This document shows positions 38,707 through 47,298 of a stretch of DNA of 64,000 nt, piece after piece. The notes beneath the pieces were generated by a model, which was given only the letters and a program-made list of their open reading frames with translations, was not told the origin of the DNA and ran no database searches. How positions within the stretch are numbered: the first letter of the stretch is position 1; the number at the start of each line of letters is the position of its first letter. Source of the stretch: Candidimonas nitroreducens (GTDB lineage Bacteria; Pseudomonadota; Gammaproteobacteria; Burkholderiales; Burkholderiaceae_B); contig NZ_NJIH01000004.1 of the NCBI RefSeq assembly GCF_002209565.1, positions 493,015 through 557,014 of the forward strand, in the 5' to 3' direction. Position numbers and translations under genes: made by a program.

Positions 38707-39045
38707 ATGGCAGGCGTTGGTACTGACAAGATTTTCGAAAACGACAAGGTAATTGTCTGGAATTTCGTGCTGGAGCCCGGTGCCGAGACACCGATACATA
38801 CGCACGAGCACGCCTATATGTGGTATTCGATCCAGGGTGCTCCATTGCAGATATTCGACGAAGCCGGCAAAGACTTGGGCACGCTGGAGGTTCCCACGGG
38901 CGCCGTGTATTCGCTCAAGCTGGAAGATGGTTTTCTCGAGGTGCTTTCCGACATCGGCAAGGGCGTGCGGGTTCCGGCCACGCACAAGGCGAAGAACACC
39001 GGCCCCACACCCTATCGCGAAATCCTCGTGGAATACAAGAACTGA
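38707..39045 (+). CDS. Small cupin-domain protein
   Basis: A 112-aa single-domain cupin. The metal-binding motif 1 is visible as PGAETPIHTHEHAYMWYSIQG, giving three histidines and, later, a glutamate-rich strand. Ribosome binding site AGGAG is 7 nt upstream. It follows the terminal NRPS by 184 bp with its own promoter and precedes the GntR regulator. Single cupins of this size may be small-molecule isomerases, dioxygenases or binding proteins; the function is unknown. It could serve either the lipopeptide locus or the 2-oxoacid dehydrogenase operon. Confidence 0.8.
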   Translation: MAGVGTDKIFENDKVIVWNFVLEPGAETPIHTHEHAYMWYSIQGAPLQIFDEAGKDLGTLEVPTGAVYSLKLEDGFLEVLSDIGKGVRVPATHKAKNTGPTPYREILVEYKN

Positions 39046-39068
39046 CCCGTCACCCGCTGTCAAGAACG

Positions 39069-39096
39069 TGGCGCCCCAAGCCAGCTGGGGGCGCCA
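39069..39096 (+). terminator. Terminator-like hairpin after the cupin gene
   Basis: Perfect 9-bp arms TGGCGCCCC and GGGGCGCCA with a 10-base loop lie 23 bp after the cupin stop. No T-tract follows, so termination efficiency is unclear. Confidence 0.5.
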
Positions 39097-39280
39097 TGCC
39101 TGCGAAGATTACCTGGCGGCCGGGGGCGCGTCCGAACATGGGCAGCTCTGCTTTGTCTCGAGCGTACCGGGGCGGGTCGTGTGTTCCGGCGGGCGAACGT
39201 CCGCCGGAACATGGCAAGTGCTGTGCTCGACAGGCGCGCATGGCCAAACTATGAGACGATGAAATTTTCTGAACGCCGAT

Positions 39281-39991
39281 ATGTTGGATCGAATGAATGA
39301 CATTGTCATAGAAAATGCCGTGGCGCCGCCACGGACCAAAAGAAGCCATACAGTAGGTGAGCTATACAAACGCATCAAAGACATGACCATTTTGTACGAC
39401 TTCATGCCCGGGGAAAGAATCAACGAAGTCGAGGTATCCAATCGGTTCGGCGTCAGCCGCGCGCCCCTGCGCGAAGCCTTGAACAGGCTGGCCGCGGAAA
39501 ACCTGCTGCATTTCATTCCCAACAAGGGATATTTCACCAAAAAGCTATCGCGGCAAGAAGTCTTCGATCTCTATCAGTTACGGGAAATCATTGAGCTCGG
39601 CGGGCTGAGGCTGACCCTGAAAAAGGCGACGGATGAAGAAATCTCGGATCTGTCCGATTTTTGGGATTCAGTCATGGAACGCACCGATGAACTCGGAGCC
39701 AAGGAACTGGTGACGCTCGACGAAGAATTCCATATCAGGCTGATACGCCTTTCAGGGAATGTCGAACTGGTCAGATCGCTGAACGCTGTCAACGAAAGAA
39801 TACGTTTCGTACGCTGGATCGACCTCAAGAGAGAACAGACCACCTATTCAGAGCACCGCTCTATCGTGGAGTCTCTGGCCAAGCGGGACGCGGAACAGTC
39901 CGAGACGCTATTGAGCAAACATATTTCCCGCAGGATGGAGGAAATCACATTGATACTTCGGGAAAGCGTGGCGCAGTTATATGTACGGTAG
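39281..39991 (+). CDS. GntR-family transcriptional regulator (FadR/FCD subfamily)
   Basis: 236 aa. The N-terminal winged helix-turn-helix reads GERINEVEVSNRFGVSRAPLREALNRLAAENLL, and the C-terminal all-helical FCD ligand domain includes LREIIELGGLRL, EEFHIRLIRLSGN and the histidine-containing EHRSIVESLAKRDA, matching the metal- and carboxylate-binding FCD type. It sits 69 bp upstream of the 2-oxoacid dehydrogenase operon on the same strand, so it probably controls that operon in response to an organic acid. ATG 39281 is used; ATG 39293 is an alternative. Confidence 0.92.
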   Translation: MLDRMNDIVIENAVAPPRTKRSHTVGELYKRIKDMTILYDFMPGERINEVEVSNRFGVSRAPLREALNRLAAENLLHFIPNKGYFTKKLSRQEVFDLYQLREIIELGGLRLTLKKATDEEISDLSDFWDSVMERTDELGAKELVTLDEEFHIRLIRLSGNVELVRSLNAVNERIRFVRWIDLKREQTTYSEHRSIVESLAKRDAEQSETLLSKHISRRMEEITLILRESVAQLYVR

Positions 39992-40008
39992 CCCCCGTTC
40001 GCGGGGCT
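39990..40008 (+). terminator. Hairpin at the GntR stop codon
   Basis: AGCCCC and GGGGCT form a 6-bp stem whose first bases are part of the GntR TAG stop codon. No T-run follows. It may separate the regulator from the dehydrogenase genes. Confidence 0.35.
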
Positions 40009-40012
40009 GAAA

Positions 40013-40048
40013 ACCGATGATCCGGACCTAACCGATGATCCGGGCCTA
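40013..40048 (+). repeat. Two tandem 18-bp repeats upstream of the dehydrogenase operon
   Basis: Two adjacent 18-bp copies (40013-40030 and 40031-40048) starting ACCGATGATCCGG differ at one base. They end just before the AGGAG ribosome binding site of the E1 alpha gene. A direct-repeat operator, or a recent slippage duplication, would explain them. Confidence 0.75.
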
Positions 40049-40060
40049 CAGGAGATCGAA

Positions 40061-40996
40061 TTGACAGTCGACGCACTTCATTTATACCGATGGATGATTG
40101 TCTGCCGTGAGTTCGAGTCGGCGCTGTGTGCCGCGAATCCGCGCTGGTTTTCGACGGAAGGGGAAGAAGCCGTTCTCGTCGGGGCCTTCGCGGCACTGGA
40201 AGCCGGCGATATCGGCGCACCGCATTATCGAGGCCCTTTTGTCGCCTACCTCATGCGCGGGGCGGACATGAAGACGCTGGCGTGCCAGGCCTTCGGCAAG
40301 GCCGCAGGATACAACAAGGGAAGATCCGTTCCTTTTACCGGCCCCCCCGAGCTGGGCTTCGTGCCCTGGGTGGCGGGCGACCTGGGCTCTTCGCTGGGTA
40401 TCGCCACAGGTGCAGCCCTGGCTTTGCAGCGTACCGGAAGCGGCGGCAAGGCCTGCATCTGTTCATTCGGCGACGGCACCGCCAATCGGGGAGACTTTCA
40501 CGAAAATCTGAACATTGCCGGCCTGTGGAAACTACCGATCGTGTACGTCTGCCAGAACAATGGCTGGGCCATTTCCCAGCACGTGCAGTCTTATCTGCCC
40601 GCCCCGGTAGTCGAACGTGCCGCAGCCTATGGCATGCCGGGCGTTACGGTCGACGGCAATGACGTGCAAGCCGTCTATGCCGCGGTGGCGGCCGCCCGGC
40701 ACCGGGCAGCCAAGGGTGAAGGTCCGACCTTGATCGAAGCCATGACATGGCGCAAAGGCGGCCATTGGTCCGGCGACAAAGCGCTCTATAAAGACGCTGC
40801 ACAAAGAGCCTACGCCGCCCCCGACCCCATCGAGCTGTTGAAAGGCCGCTTGATCCGGGACGCACTTGCATCCGAAGATGCACTGGAAAATATTCGCGGC
40901 GAGGCAGCGGAACAGGCCCGCAATGCTGTCGCAGAGGCCCAGACCCGCAGCGACGCAGGGGCAACGGAGCTCGGAGAGCACGAGGTGTTCGCATGA
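40061..40996 (+). CDS. 2-oxoacid dehydrogenase E1 component, alpha subunit (TPP-dependent)
   Basis: A 311-aa E1 alpha subunit of a pyruvate/acetoin/branched-chain-type dehydrogenase, decarboxylating a 2-oxo acid (or cleaving acetoin) on thiamine diphosphate with the beta subunit. The TPP motif starts GDGTANRGDFHENLNIAGLW and ends VCQNNGWA. The start codon is TTG, chosen because AGGAG lies 6 nt upstream and the N terminus then fits the family. It overlaps E1 beta by 4 nt (ATGA). The complex has no E3 gene nearby, so it must borrow a lipoamide dehydrogenase. Substrate not resolved. Confidence 0.9.
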   Translation: MTVDALHLYRWMIVCREFESALCAANPRWFSTEGEEAVLVGAFAALEAGDIGAPHYRGPFVAYLMRGADMKTLACQAFGKAAGYNKGRSVPFTGPPELGFVPWVAGDLGSSLGIATGAALALQRTGSGGKACICSFGDGTANRGDFHENLNIAGLWKLPIVYVCQNNGWAISQHVQSYLPAPVVERAAAYGMPGVTVDGNDVQAVYAAVAAARHRAAKGEGPTLIEAMTWRKGGHWSGDKALYKDAAQRAYAAPDPIELLKGRLIRDALASEDALENIRGEAAEQARNAVAEAQTRSDAGATELGEHEVFA

Positions 40997-42063
40997 ACCA
41001 GGACATCAAGCGCGCCGCGTCTGGCGGCATGACCGGCAGCGGGGCGCCCCACAGCCGGGAAAACGTTCGGCTGACGCTGGCCGAAGCCATCATCGAAGCC
41101 ATTCGCCAAGAAATGCAGGATGATCCGTCGGTCATCTACCTCGGACAGGATGTGGGGGTTTTTGGTGGCGTCATGCAGGGCACCCGAGGGCTGTACGATG
41201 AATTCGGCCGGAACCGCGTCCTCGAAACACCCATCTCTGAATCGGCCATGGTGGGTATCGGGCTGGGCGCTGCGCTGTTTGGCATGAAGCCCATCGTGGA
41301 AGTCAGCTTCGGCGAGTTCTTGCCGGCGGCCATGAACCAGTTGATCAACCAGGCCCCCAATCTTCACTATATGACCGGCGGGGCCAAGAGCGCGCCGGCC
41401 GTCATCAGAACGCGCGCCGGCCATGGGCCCTATGGCGGGCACCCGCAGGACTACTCGGTATGGTTCTGCCACGTTCCCGGCATCAAGGTCGTCATGCCGG
41501 CAAACCCATCCGATGCCTATCGGCTGATGCGTGCCGCAATCCGCGACCCGAATCCGGTGCTTTTCGTGGAACCCATGTCCCTGTCCCACGGCCGTCGGGA
41601 ACAGGTCGATCTCACCGAATCCATAGGCCCGGAAACCATCGGATCGGCACGCATCGCGCACGCGGGCAAAGACCTGACGCTGGTCGCCTACGGCTCCCAA
41701 TTACCGCTGGTGCAACGCGCGTCCCAGCGAGCCGAGGCCGAGCATGGCGTCAGTGTTGAAATCATTGACCTCCGGAGCCTTGCCCCCTGGGACGTCGCAA
41801 CGGTCGTGCAGTCGGTACGCCGGACCCGGCGGCTATTGACCGTGCACGAGGCCTGGAAAGGCTTCGGGCACGGCGCCGAAGTCATTGCGCGGGTACTCGA
41901 AGAGCTGGGGCCTGATTCAGAAGCCGTCAGAGTCGGGCGCGTTGGAGCGAAGCCGGTACCGATTCCCAGCGGCCCGCTGCGTGGGCTTGCGTTGCCCGAC
42001 GAGAAGGAAATTCACACGGCCATCATGAATCTCGCCAGGTCGCGCGAAGCTCATATTGCATAG
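40993..42063 (+). CDS. 2-oxoacid dehydrogenase E1 component, beta subunit
   Basis: 356 aa. Family signatures: LGQDVGVFGGVMQGTRGLYDEFG, then ETPISESAMVGIGLGAALFGMKPIVEVSFGEFL near the TPP site, and a C-terminal transketolase-like domain with EIIDLRSLAPWD and TVHEAWKGFGHGAEV. Translationally coupled to E1 alpha; followed by the E2 core after 8 bp. Together they form the alpha2beta2 E1 enzyme. Confidence 0.93.
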   Translation: MNQDIKRAASGGMTGSGAPHSRENVRLTLAEAIIEAIRQEMQDDPSVIYLGQDVGVFGGVMQGTRGLYDEFGRNRVLETPISESAMVGIGLGAALFGMKPIVEVSFGEFLPAAMNQLINQAPNLHYMTGGAKSAPAVIRTRAGHGPYGGHPQDYSVWFCHVPGIKVVMPANPSDAYRLMRAAIRDPNPVLFVEPMSLSHGRREQVDLTESIGPETIGSARIAHAGKDLTLVAYGSQLPLVQRASQRAEAEHGVSVEIIDLRSLAPWDVATVVQSVRRTRRLLTVHEAWKGFGHGAEVIARVLEELGPDSEAVRVGRVGAKPVPIPSGPLRGLALPDEKEIHTAIMNLARSREAHIA

Positions 42064-42071
42064 GGATTCCC

Positions 42072-42794
42072 ATGACTGGAGAAACGCTCGCATCCATCCC
42101 TGTCGCGCGCCGGATCAAACTCGCCGGCAGCCAGAAAATAGTGGCAGAGCGAATGGTGGAAAGCCTCAGAGTCAATGCCAGTGTCACCGCCATGGCGGAA
42201 GCGCCGGCCGGGGCCTTGCTGAAAGCCTGTGCACAGTGGCAATCGTCCGGCTCCAAGGCCGGGCTGACTCACTTGCTGATACACGCATGCGCGCGCTGTC
42301 TGGAGCGGCATCCCCGGCTCAACGGCGCGATCTTTGAAGACCAGATCGTCGAGTTCGCCGAAATCAATATCGCGCTGGCGGTGTCCTTGCCGGACGGCGG
42401 CTTGCAGTCGGTGGTGATACGCCGCGCCAACGAAAAAGATATCCCCCAGATTACCGAGGAAGCCCAAAGCCTGGTGCAGCGTGCGCGCGACGGCGCATTG
42501 AAGCTCGAGCACGTGCGGGGCGGCACGTTTACGCTCAGCAACTACGCAGGCTTGAAACACGTGGTGTGGGCCACTCCCATCATCCCCCCGGGCCAGTCCG
42601 GAGTGCTTGGCGTCGGCCGAATCCATCATAGCCTGGCGCCGCAAGCAGGCAAAAATGGCTATACAACGCAAGAAACGTTGCCATTGTCCCTAACTTACGA
42701 CCACCGGCTCATAAATGGAATGGCGGCGGGTGCATTTCTGGAAGATCTGATAGATATGATGGATACGACGTCTCTGGAGCGCACCAATGGCTAA
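42072..42794 (+). CDS. E2 acyltransferase catalytic core without lipoyl domain
   Basis: A 240-aa protein matching only the catalytic domain of dihydrolipoyl acyltransferases; normal E2 proteins have 370-640 aa with N-terminal lipoyl and subunit-binding domains. It shows LPDGGLQSVVIRRA, FTLSNYAGLKHVVWATPIIPPGQSGVLGVG and the active-site DHRLINGMAAGAFL; Asn in place of Asp is also known in Azotobacter vinelandii E2p, so activity is expected. The next gene, overlapping by 8 nt, encodes the missing lipoyl domain. I see no peripheral subunit-binding domain. Confidence 0.88.
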   Translation: MTGETLASIPVARRIKLAGSQKIVAERMVESLRVNASVTAMAEAPAGALLKACAQWQSSGSKAGLTHLLIHACARCLERHPRLNGAIFEDQIVEFAEINIALAVSLPDGGLQSVVIRRANEKDIPQITEEAQSLVQRARDGALKLEHVRGGTFTLSNYAGLKHVVWATPIIPPGQSGVLGVGRIHHSLAPQAGKNGYTTQETLPLSLTYDHRLINGMAAGAFLEDLIDMMDTTSLERTNG

Positions 42795-43029
42795 GCAAGT
42801 TCGGATAACTCTCCCAAAATTGTCTGAAGACTTTGAAACCGGGACTTTCGTTGCCTGGCACAAGAAGGTCGGTGACAGGGTTGAACAGGGCGAGATCGTC
42901 GCCGAGATCATGACCGACAAAGTCAATCTCGAGATCGAGTCGTCCGCCAGCGGAACAGTTCAAGCGCTTTTGGTCCAGGAGGAAGATTCCGTTCGGGTCG
43001 GCCAGGAGCTCGCCATCCTCGAGTGTTGA
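42787..43029 (+). CDS. Free-standing lipoyl carrier protein
   Basis: An 80-aa single lipoyl/biotinyl-type domain: ITLPKLSEDFETGTFVAWHK at the N terminus, lipoylated lysine in EIMTDKVNLEIES (Lys45), and a C-terminal GTVQALLVQEEDSVRVG. It is the swinging-arm partner of the truncated E2 upstream, whose gene it overlaps by 8 nt. Both are last in the E1 alpha-E1 beta-E2-lipoyl operon. Confidence 0.9.
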   Translation: MAKQVRITLPKLSEDFETGTFVAWHKKVGDRVEQGEIVAEIMTDKVNLEIESSASGTVQALLVQEEDSVRVGQELAILEC

Positions 43030-43154
43030 AATACCGCCTTGTCCGGTCGGTGCACCCTTTCGAATGCAGATCCATGAGCCAGAAATACCTACTCTACTCA
43101 TAGAAACACCAACAACCGGTTTTTCAAGCCGACGCGGGCTTGGCCAGGCAGCGC

Positions 43155-44219
43155 CTACAAAACGGTCGCGCAGGCGGGCGCGGGCGTCAGGTACACCGGC
43201 TCGCCCACGCCCAGCAGCGTGCCAGCGGCGGGGTTGGCATGATCCACCAGCAGTTCGCCCACACCGGGCACCTCGGCCAGGTATTCCGCAATGCTGCCCA
43301 GGAACATCACGCGCCGCACCGTGCCGCGCAGCATGCCGGCCTCACGGCCGACGGCCAGGGCCTCGGGCCGCAGCACCACGGTCACCATCTCGCCTGCCGC
43401 CCTTTCGTGGGGCCGCACTTCCAGCGCGGTACCGCTGATGTCGACGTGCGTGGCGTCGATGACGCGTGCCTGCACGAAATTGGCCTTGCCCAGGAAGTCG
43501 GCCACGAAGCGGCTGCGCGGCCGCGCGTAGATTTCATCGGGGCGGCCGATTTGCTCGACCGCGCCCGCATTCATGATGACGATCAGGTCGGAAATGCTCA
43601 TGGCCTCGACTTGGTCGTGCGTGACGTACACGGTGGTGATGCCGACACGCTGCTGCAGCTCGCGGATCTCGACGCGCATCTGCTCGCGCAGCTTGGCGTC
43701 CAGGTTGGACAACGGTTCGTCGAACAGAAGCAGGCGCGGCTCCATGACGATGCAGCGAGCCAGCGCCACGCGTTGCTGCTGGCCGCCGGACAACTGCTCG
43801 GGCGAGCGCCCCGCCAGGCCGGCAAGCCCCGTGATGTCGAGGGCGCGGCCGACGCGCTCGCGCAGCTGGGCGGCCGGCACGCGGCGCAGCCGCAAGCCGA
43901 AGGCCACGTTCTCGAAGACGTTCAGGTGCGGAAAGATGGCGTAGGACTGGAACACCATGGCCGCATCGCGCGCATTGGGCGGATCGTCGTTGACGCGGCG
44001 TTCGCCGAAATAAATGTCGCCGCCGGTGGGCTCTTCGAAGCCCGCGATCATGCGCAGCAGCGTAGTCTTGCCGCAGCCCGAAGGGCCCAGCAAGGTGACC
44101 AGCTGCCCTTTCTCGACATCGAGGCTGACGCCGCTGACCGCCACGGCGCGCGGCCCCGACGGGTCGCGGCTGGCGAATTCCTTGCGCAGATCGACCAGTC
44201 TCAAGTCTTTCAGGGTCAT
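43155..44219 (-). CDS. ABC transporter ATP-binding protein (FbpC/PotA-like)
   Basis: A 354-aa importer ATPase: Walker A LLGPSGCGKTTLLRMIAGFEEP, signature LSGGQQQRVALARC, Walker B RLLLFDEPLSNLDAK, switch His in YVTHDQVEAMS, and a C-terminal TOBE domain (about 270-350). It overlaps the permease stop by 4 nt (ATGA). With the next two genes it forms a complete FbpABC-type system for iron(III), a 2-aminoethylphosphonate-like or a polyamine-like substrate; sequence alone does not decide. Confidence 0.9.
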   Translation of the reverse strand: MTLKDLRLVDLRKEFASRDPSGPRAVAVSGVSLDVEKGQLVTLLGPSGCGKTTLLRMIAGFEEPTGGDIYFGERRVNDDPPNARDAAMVFQSYAIFPHLNVFENVAFGLRLRRVPAAQLRERVGRALDITGLAGLAGRSPEQLSGGQQQRVALARCIVMEPRLLLFDEPLSNLDAKLREQMRVEIRELQQRVGITTVYVTHDQVEAMSISDLIVIMNAGAVEQIGRPDEIYARPRSRFVADFLGKANFVQARVIDATHVDISGTALEVRPHERAAGEMVTVVLRPEALAVGREAGMLRGTVRRVMFLGSIAEYLAEVPGVGELLVDHANPAAGTLLGVGEPVYLTPAPACATVL

Positions 44220-45889
44220 GCCATGCCTCCGTGCGTGCCGGCCGGCGTCAGCCGGCCGACGAGCTTGCCGATCACGCCGATGGCGATCACTACTATTACG
44301 ATAAGCAGCACACTGAAGGCCGCCGCCACCCCCAGGCGCCCCGAACCCACCTGGCTGAGTATCTGCACTGTCATCAGGTTCCAGTCGGCCGACACCAGGA
44401 AGATGGCCGCGCTGATCGCCGTCATGGCCCGCACGAAGGCATACACCAGGCCCGAGAAGAAGGCGGGGGCCACCAGCGGCAGCGTAATCTTGCGAAAGGT
44501 CTGCAGGCTGCTGGCCCCCAGGTTGCGGGCGGCCTCTTCGATGGCCGGGTCGATCTGGCGCAGCACGGCCATGCCCGACTGTATGCCCACCGGCATGTAG
44601 CGGAATACGAAGGCCAGCACCAGAATCGCCAGGCTGCCGGTCAGGATCAGCGGCGGCCCGTTGAATGCCAGCACATAGCCTATGCCCACCACCGTGCCGG
44701 GCACGGCGAAATTCAGGATCGAGCCGAATTCCATCAGGCTCTTGCCGGGAAAGGCGCCGCGCACCACCATGAAGGCGATCAGCATGCCGAGCACGCCGCT
44801 GATGGGCGTGGACAGCAGCGCAATGACCAGCGTGTCCTTGACGGCGTCGAAACCCAGCTGGAAGACATAATGGAAGTGCTCCAGGGTGGGCGTGTAGTCG
44901 CTGCCCCAGACCCGGGTGAAGGCGCCCACGGCGATCACCGCGTAGAACACTGCAATGGCCAGCGCAAACAGCAGCACCAGCGCGTACAGCAGCCAGAGCG
45001 TGCGCGGGCCCAGCAGCCGCGAGGTCGAACGCGAGGGTTTGCCGGTGACCGTAACGTACTGGCGCCGCGAAATGTAGTAGCGCTGGATGGCGAACGCGGT
45101 GACGCTGGGAATCAGCAGCACCACGGCCAGCGCGGCCCCCAGCGGCAGGTCGAACGAGCCGGTGATTTCCAGATAGGCCTGGGTGGCCAGCATCGGGAAA
45201 CGTGCGCCGGCCAGCACCAGCGGGTTGCCGAAATCGGCCAGCGACTCGATGAACACCACCAGGAATGCGCCGGCGATGCCCGGCAGCGACAGCGGCAGCG
45301 TGACCCGGCAAAACACCTGCCAGCGGCTTGCCCCCATATTGAACGCGGCGTCCTCCAGTGTGGCATTGATCGACTGCAGCACGCCGCGCAGCGACAAGTA
45401 GGCAATGGGTGCGAAGGTGAATATCTGCGACAGCACCACGCCGCGATAGCCGTAGATATCGAAGTCCTGCAGGTGCAGCAGCCGGCGCGTTATCAGGCCG
45501 TTGAAGCCGAACAGCAACAGCACCGATACCGCGGTGACAAACGGCGGCGAAATGATGGGCAGCATGGCCGCCAGGTGCAGCGGCTTTTTCAAGGGCACGG
45601 CGGCGCGGCCCAGCACGAAGGCCAGCAAATAGCCCAGCACGACGCTGGCCACGCCCACAGTAAGCGCAACTTTCAGGCTGTTGAGCAGCGCGCTGAAGTA
45701 CAGACGGTGCTGGACGATGCGCTGGTAATGCGCCAGCGTCCAGCCCGTGTCGTCCTGGAAGCTGGTCAGCAGAACCTGCACCAGCGGGTACACGACGAAC
45801 AACAAAAGCGCGACGAAAACCGCCGCGACCAGTGCGAAGAACACCGGGTCGCGCGCCAGCCTCTTGAGTTGCACCCCCACCTGGGCCAT
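44216..45889 (-). CDS. ABC transporter permease, fused double domain (FbpB-like)
   Basis: A 557-aa inner-membrane permease with two tandem BPD_transp_1 domains, about 12 helices. EAA-loop-like motifs occur in both halves: EDAAFNMGASRWQVFCRVTLPLSLPGI and EEAARNLGASSLQTFRKITLPLVAP. This fused layout is typical of iron(III) and phosphonate importers. It lies between the binding protein (18 bp gap) and the coupled ATPase gene. Confidence 0.92.
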   Translation of the reverse strand: MAQVGVQLKRLARDPVFFALVAAVFVALLLFVVYPLVQVLLTSFQDDTGWTLAHYQRIVQHRLYFSALLNSLKVALTVGVASVVLGYLLAFVLGRAAVPLKKPLHLAAMLPIISPPFVTAVSVLLLFGFNGLITRRLLHLQDFDIYGYRGVVLSQIFTFAPIAYLSLRGVLQSINATLEDAAFNMGASRWQVFCRVTLPLSLPGIAGAFLVVFIESLADFGNPLVLAGARFPMLATQAYLEITGSFDLPLGAALAVVLLIPSVTAFAIQRYYISRRQYVTVTGKPSRSTSRLLGPRTLWLLYALVLLFALAIAVFYAVIAVGAFTRVWGSDYTPTLEHFHYVFQLGFDAVKDTLVIALLSTPISGVLGMLIAFMVVRGAFPGKSLMEFGSILNFAVPGTVVGIGYVLAFNGPPLILTGSLAILVLAFVFRYMPVGIQSGMAVLRQIDPAIEEAARNLGASSLQTFRKITLPLVAPAFFSGLVYAFVRAMTAISAAIFLVSADWNLMTVQILSQVGSGRLGVAAAFSVLLIVIVVIAIGVIGKLVGRLTPAGTHGGMA

Positions 45890-45907
45890 GTATTACTGGC
45901 CGGGCCG

Positions 45908-46900
45908 TTATTGGCCGAGCACGTCCTGCAGCCAGCGATCGACCAGGCGCTTGCGATTCTTGGCCGCGTAGCCCGGGTCGGATTCGACCAGCTTGATCTG
46001 GCTCATGGAGGGCACGCCGGCGCCAGCCTTGACGTCGTCGCGCACCGGCATGAAATAAGTCTTGGCATCGACCATGGCCTGCTGCCCCTGCTGCGAGGTG
46101 ATCCAGTCGATCAGCTTCTTGGCCGCATCCAGGTCTTTGGCCCCCTTGAGGATGGAAACCGCCGCCACTTCGTGGCCCACGCCTTCAGAGGGAAACACCA
46201 CGTCGACCTTGTAGCCCTGGTCTTTCAATTGCAGGAAGCCGGGCGTGAACTGGATCGCCACGGCGCATTGCCCCAGGCCCAGGTTGGCGCTGGGTGCCGT
46301 GCCGCTTTGCGTGTAGGTCTGCACGTTGGCATTGAGCGCCTTCATGTAGGCGAAGGCCTTGTCCTCGCCCATGATCTTGATGAGCGTGAGCACCGCTTCG
46401 TACGAGGTGCCCGAGGTCTGCGGCGAGGGCATCTGGATCAGGCCCTTGTAGGCGCTGTTGGTAAGATCGGCCCAGGAATGCGGTACCGGTGCGCCGCGCT
46501 TGGCCAGGATATCGGTGCGCACACCGAAAGCCAGCGGGTTGGTGTAGATGGCATACCAATAACCCTTGGGATCTTTGTACTGCGGCGCCACCCCGGCCGC
46601 CTTGTCGCTGACGTAGGGTTCGAGCAGATTGCGCTGCTCGGCCACCACGTGGTTTTCCACCGGCGCGCCGAACCAGACGTCGGCCTGCGGCCGCTTCGAT
46701 TCGGCCTGTATGCGCGACAGCGCAGGCCCGGTGGACAGGAACACCATATTGGCCTTGATGCCGGTGTCCTTGGTGAAAGCGTTGAGGATCTTCTTGGCAT
46801 TGGCCTCGTCCACGCTGCTGTATACCGTCAGCGTCTGGGCATGGGCCACGCCCGCCATGACAAGGGTAAAAAGTGAAAGTGTAGCCAGGCAGCGTTTCAT
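45908..46900 (-). CDS. Periplasmic binding protein (FbpA/AfuA-like)
   Basis: A 330-aa extracellular solute-binding protein. The signal peptide MKRCLATLSLFTLVMAGVAHA ends in AHA; the mature part starts TLTVYSSVDEANAKKIL, followed by ADVWFGAPVENHV and a C-terminal AKTYFMPVRDDV that resembles the substrate-facing tyrosine region of FbpA proteins. AGGAG is 8 nt upstream of ATG 46900; a longer in-frame start at 47038 would add 46 Arg-rich residues and is rejected. First gene of the leftward fbpABC-type operon. Confidence 0.9.
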   Translation of the reverse strand: MKRCLATLSLFTLVMAGVAHAQTLTVYSSVDEANAKKILNAFTKDTGIKANMVFLSTGPALSRIQAESKRPQADVWFGAPVENHVVAEQRNLLEPYVSDKAAGVAPQYKDPKGYWYAIYTNPLAFGVRTDILAKRGAPVPHSWADLTNSAYKGLIQMPSPQTSGTSYEAVLTLIKIMGEDKAFAYMKALNANVQTYTQSGTAPSANLGLGQCAVAIQFTPGFLQLKDQGYKVDVVFPSEGVGHEVAAVSILKGAKDLDAAKKLIDWITSQQGQQAMVDAKTYFMPVRDDVKAGAGVPSMSQIKLVESDPGYAAKNRKRLVDRWLQDVLGQ

Positions 46901-47298
46901 TTCGTGTTCTCCTGCGCCTTTGCGGGCCGGGCGTGCGGCGCGGCGGGACACCCGTCCGCCGGCTTGTCCGGCGCATGGGCAAAGCCACGCGCCAGACCGC
47001 CAACTTAAACCCCGGCGCAAAACGCTGTCAATAGACAAAAGGCGGGAAAAGGCGGCTAGCGCCCGTGCACACTAAAGTAAAGCAAGAGGGAAGCCACGCT
47101 GGCGAGCAAACGGTCACGGCACAACGGACACGACACCAGTGTCGTGTCTCAGAAGTGCGTGCCCATAATGAAATCGATGGATTCGTGTGCAGGGCAAGGC
47201 GCAAACCGCAGCGATAGCCGTAACTATCGCGAGGATTTGCAACGCTGCCGTGTGCGCGAAGACACGATTTCATGGGTGCGAACTTCTGAGACACGACA
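46901..47298. other. 398-bp intergenic stretch
   Basis: It lies between the binding-protein start and the MarR-GNAT stop. The right part (47127-47298) is filled by a palindromic MITE-like element. The left part (46901-47126) holds the leader of the fbp-type operon; I see no convincing promoter or gene there. Confidence 0.7.

Noticed and set aside
42700..42720. Asn replacing Asp in the E2 active-site motif (DHRLING)
   Set aside because: The HRxxNG form is known in Azotobacter vinelandii E2p, so it is not evidence of an inactive enzyme.
43125..43142. CAAGCC/GGCTTG inverted repeat as a terminator between the convergent lipoyl and ABC ATPase genes
   Set aside because: The T-run is on the wrong side for rightward transcripts and an A-run follows on the leftward strand; not a standard intrinsic terminator.
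44231..46876. Very long open frame on the strand opposite the FbpABC-type genes
   Set aside because: High GC leaves few stop codons on the opposite strand; the translation is Gln/His/Arg-rich without recognisable domains, while the minus strand encodes a complete transporter.
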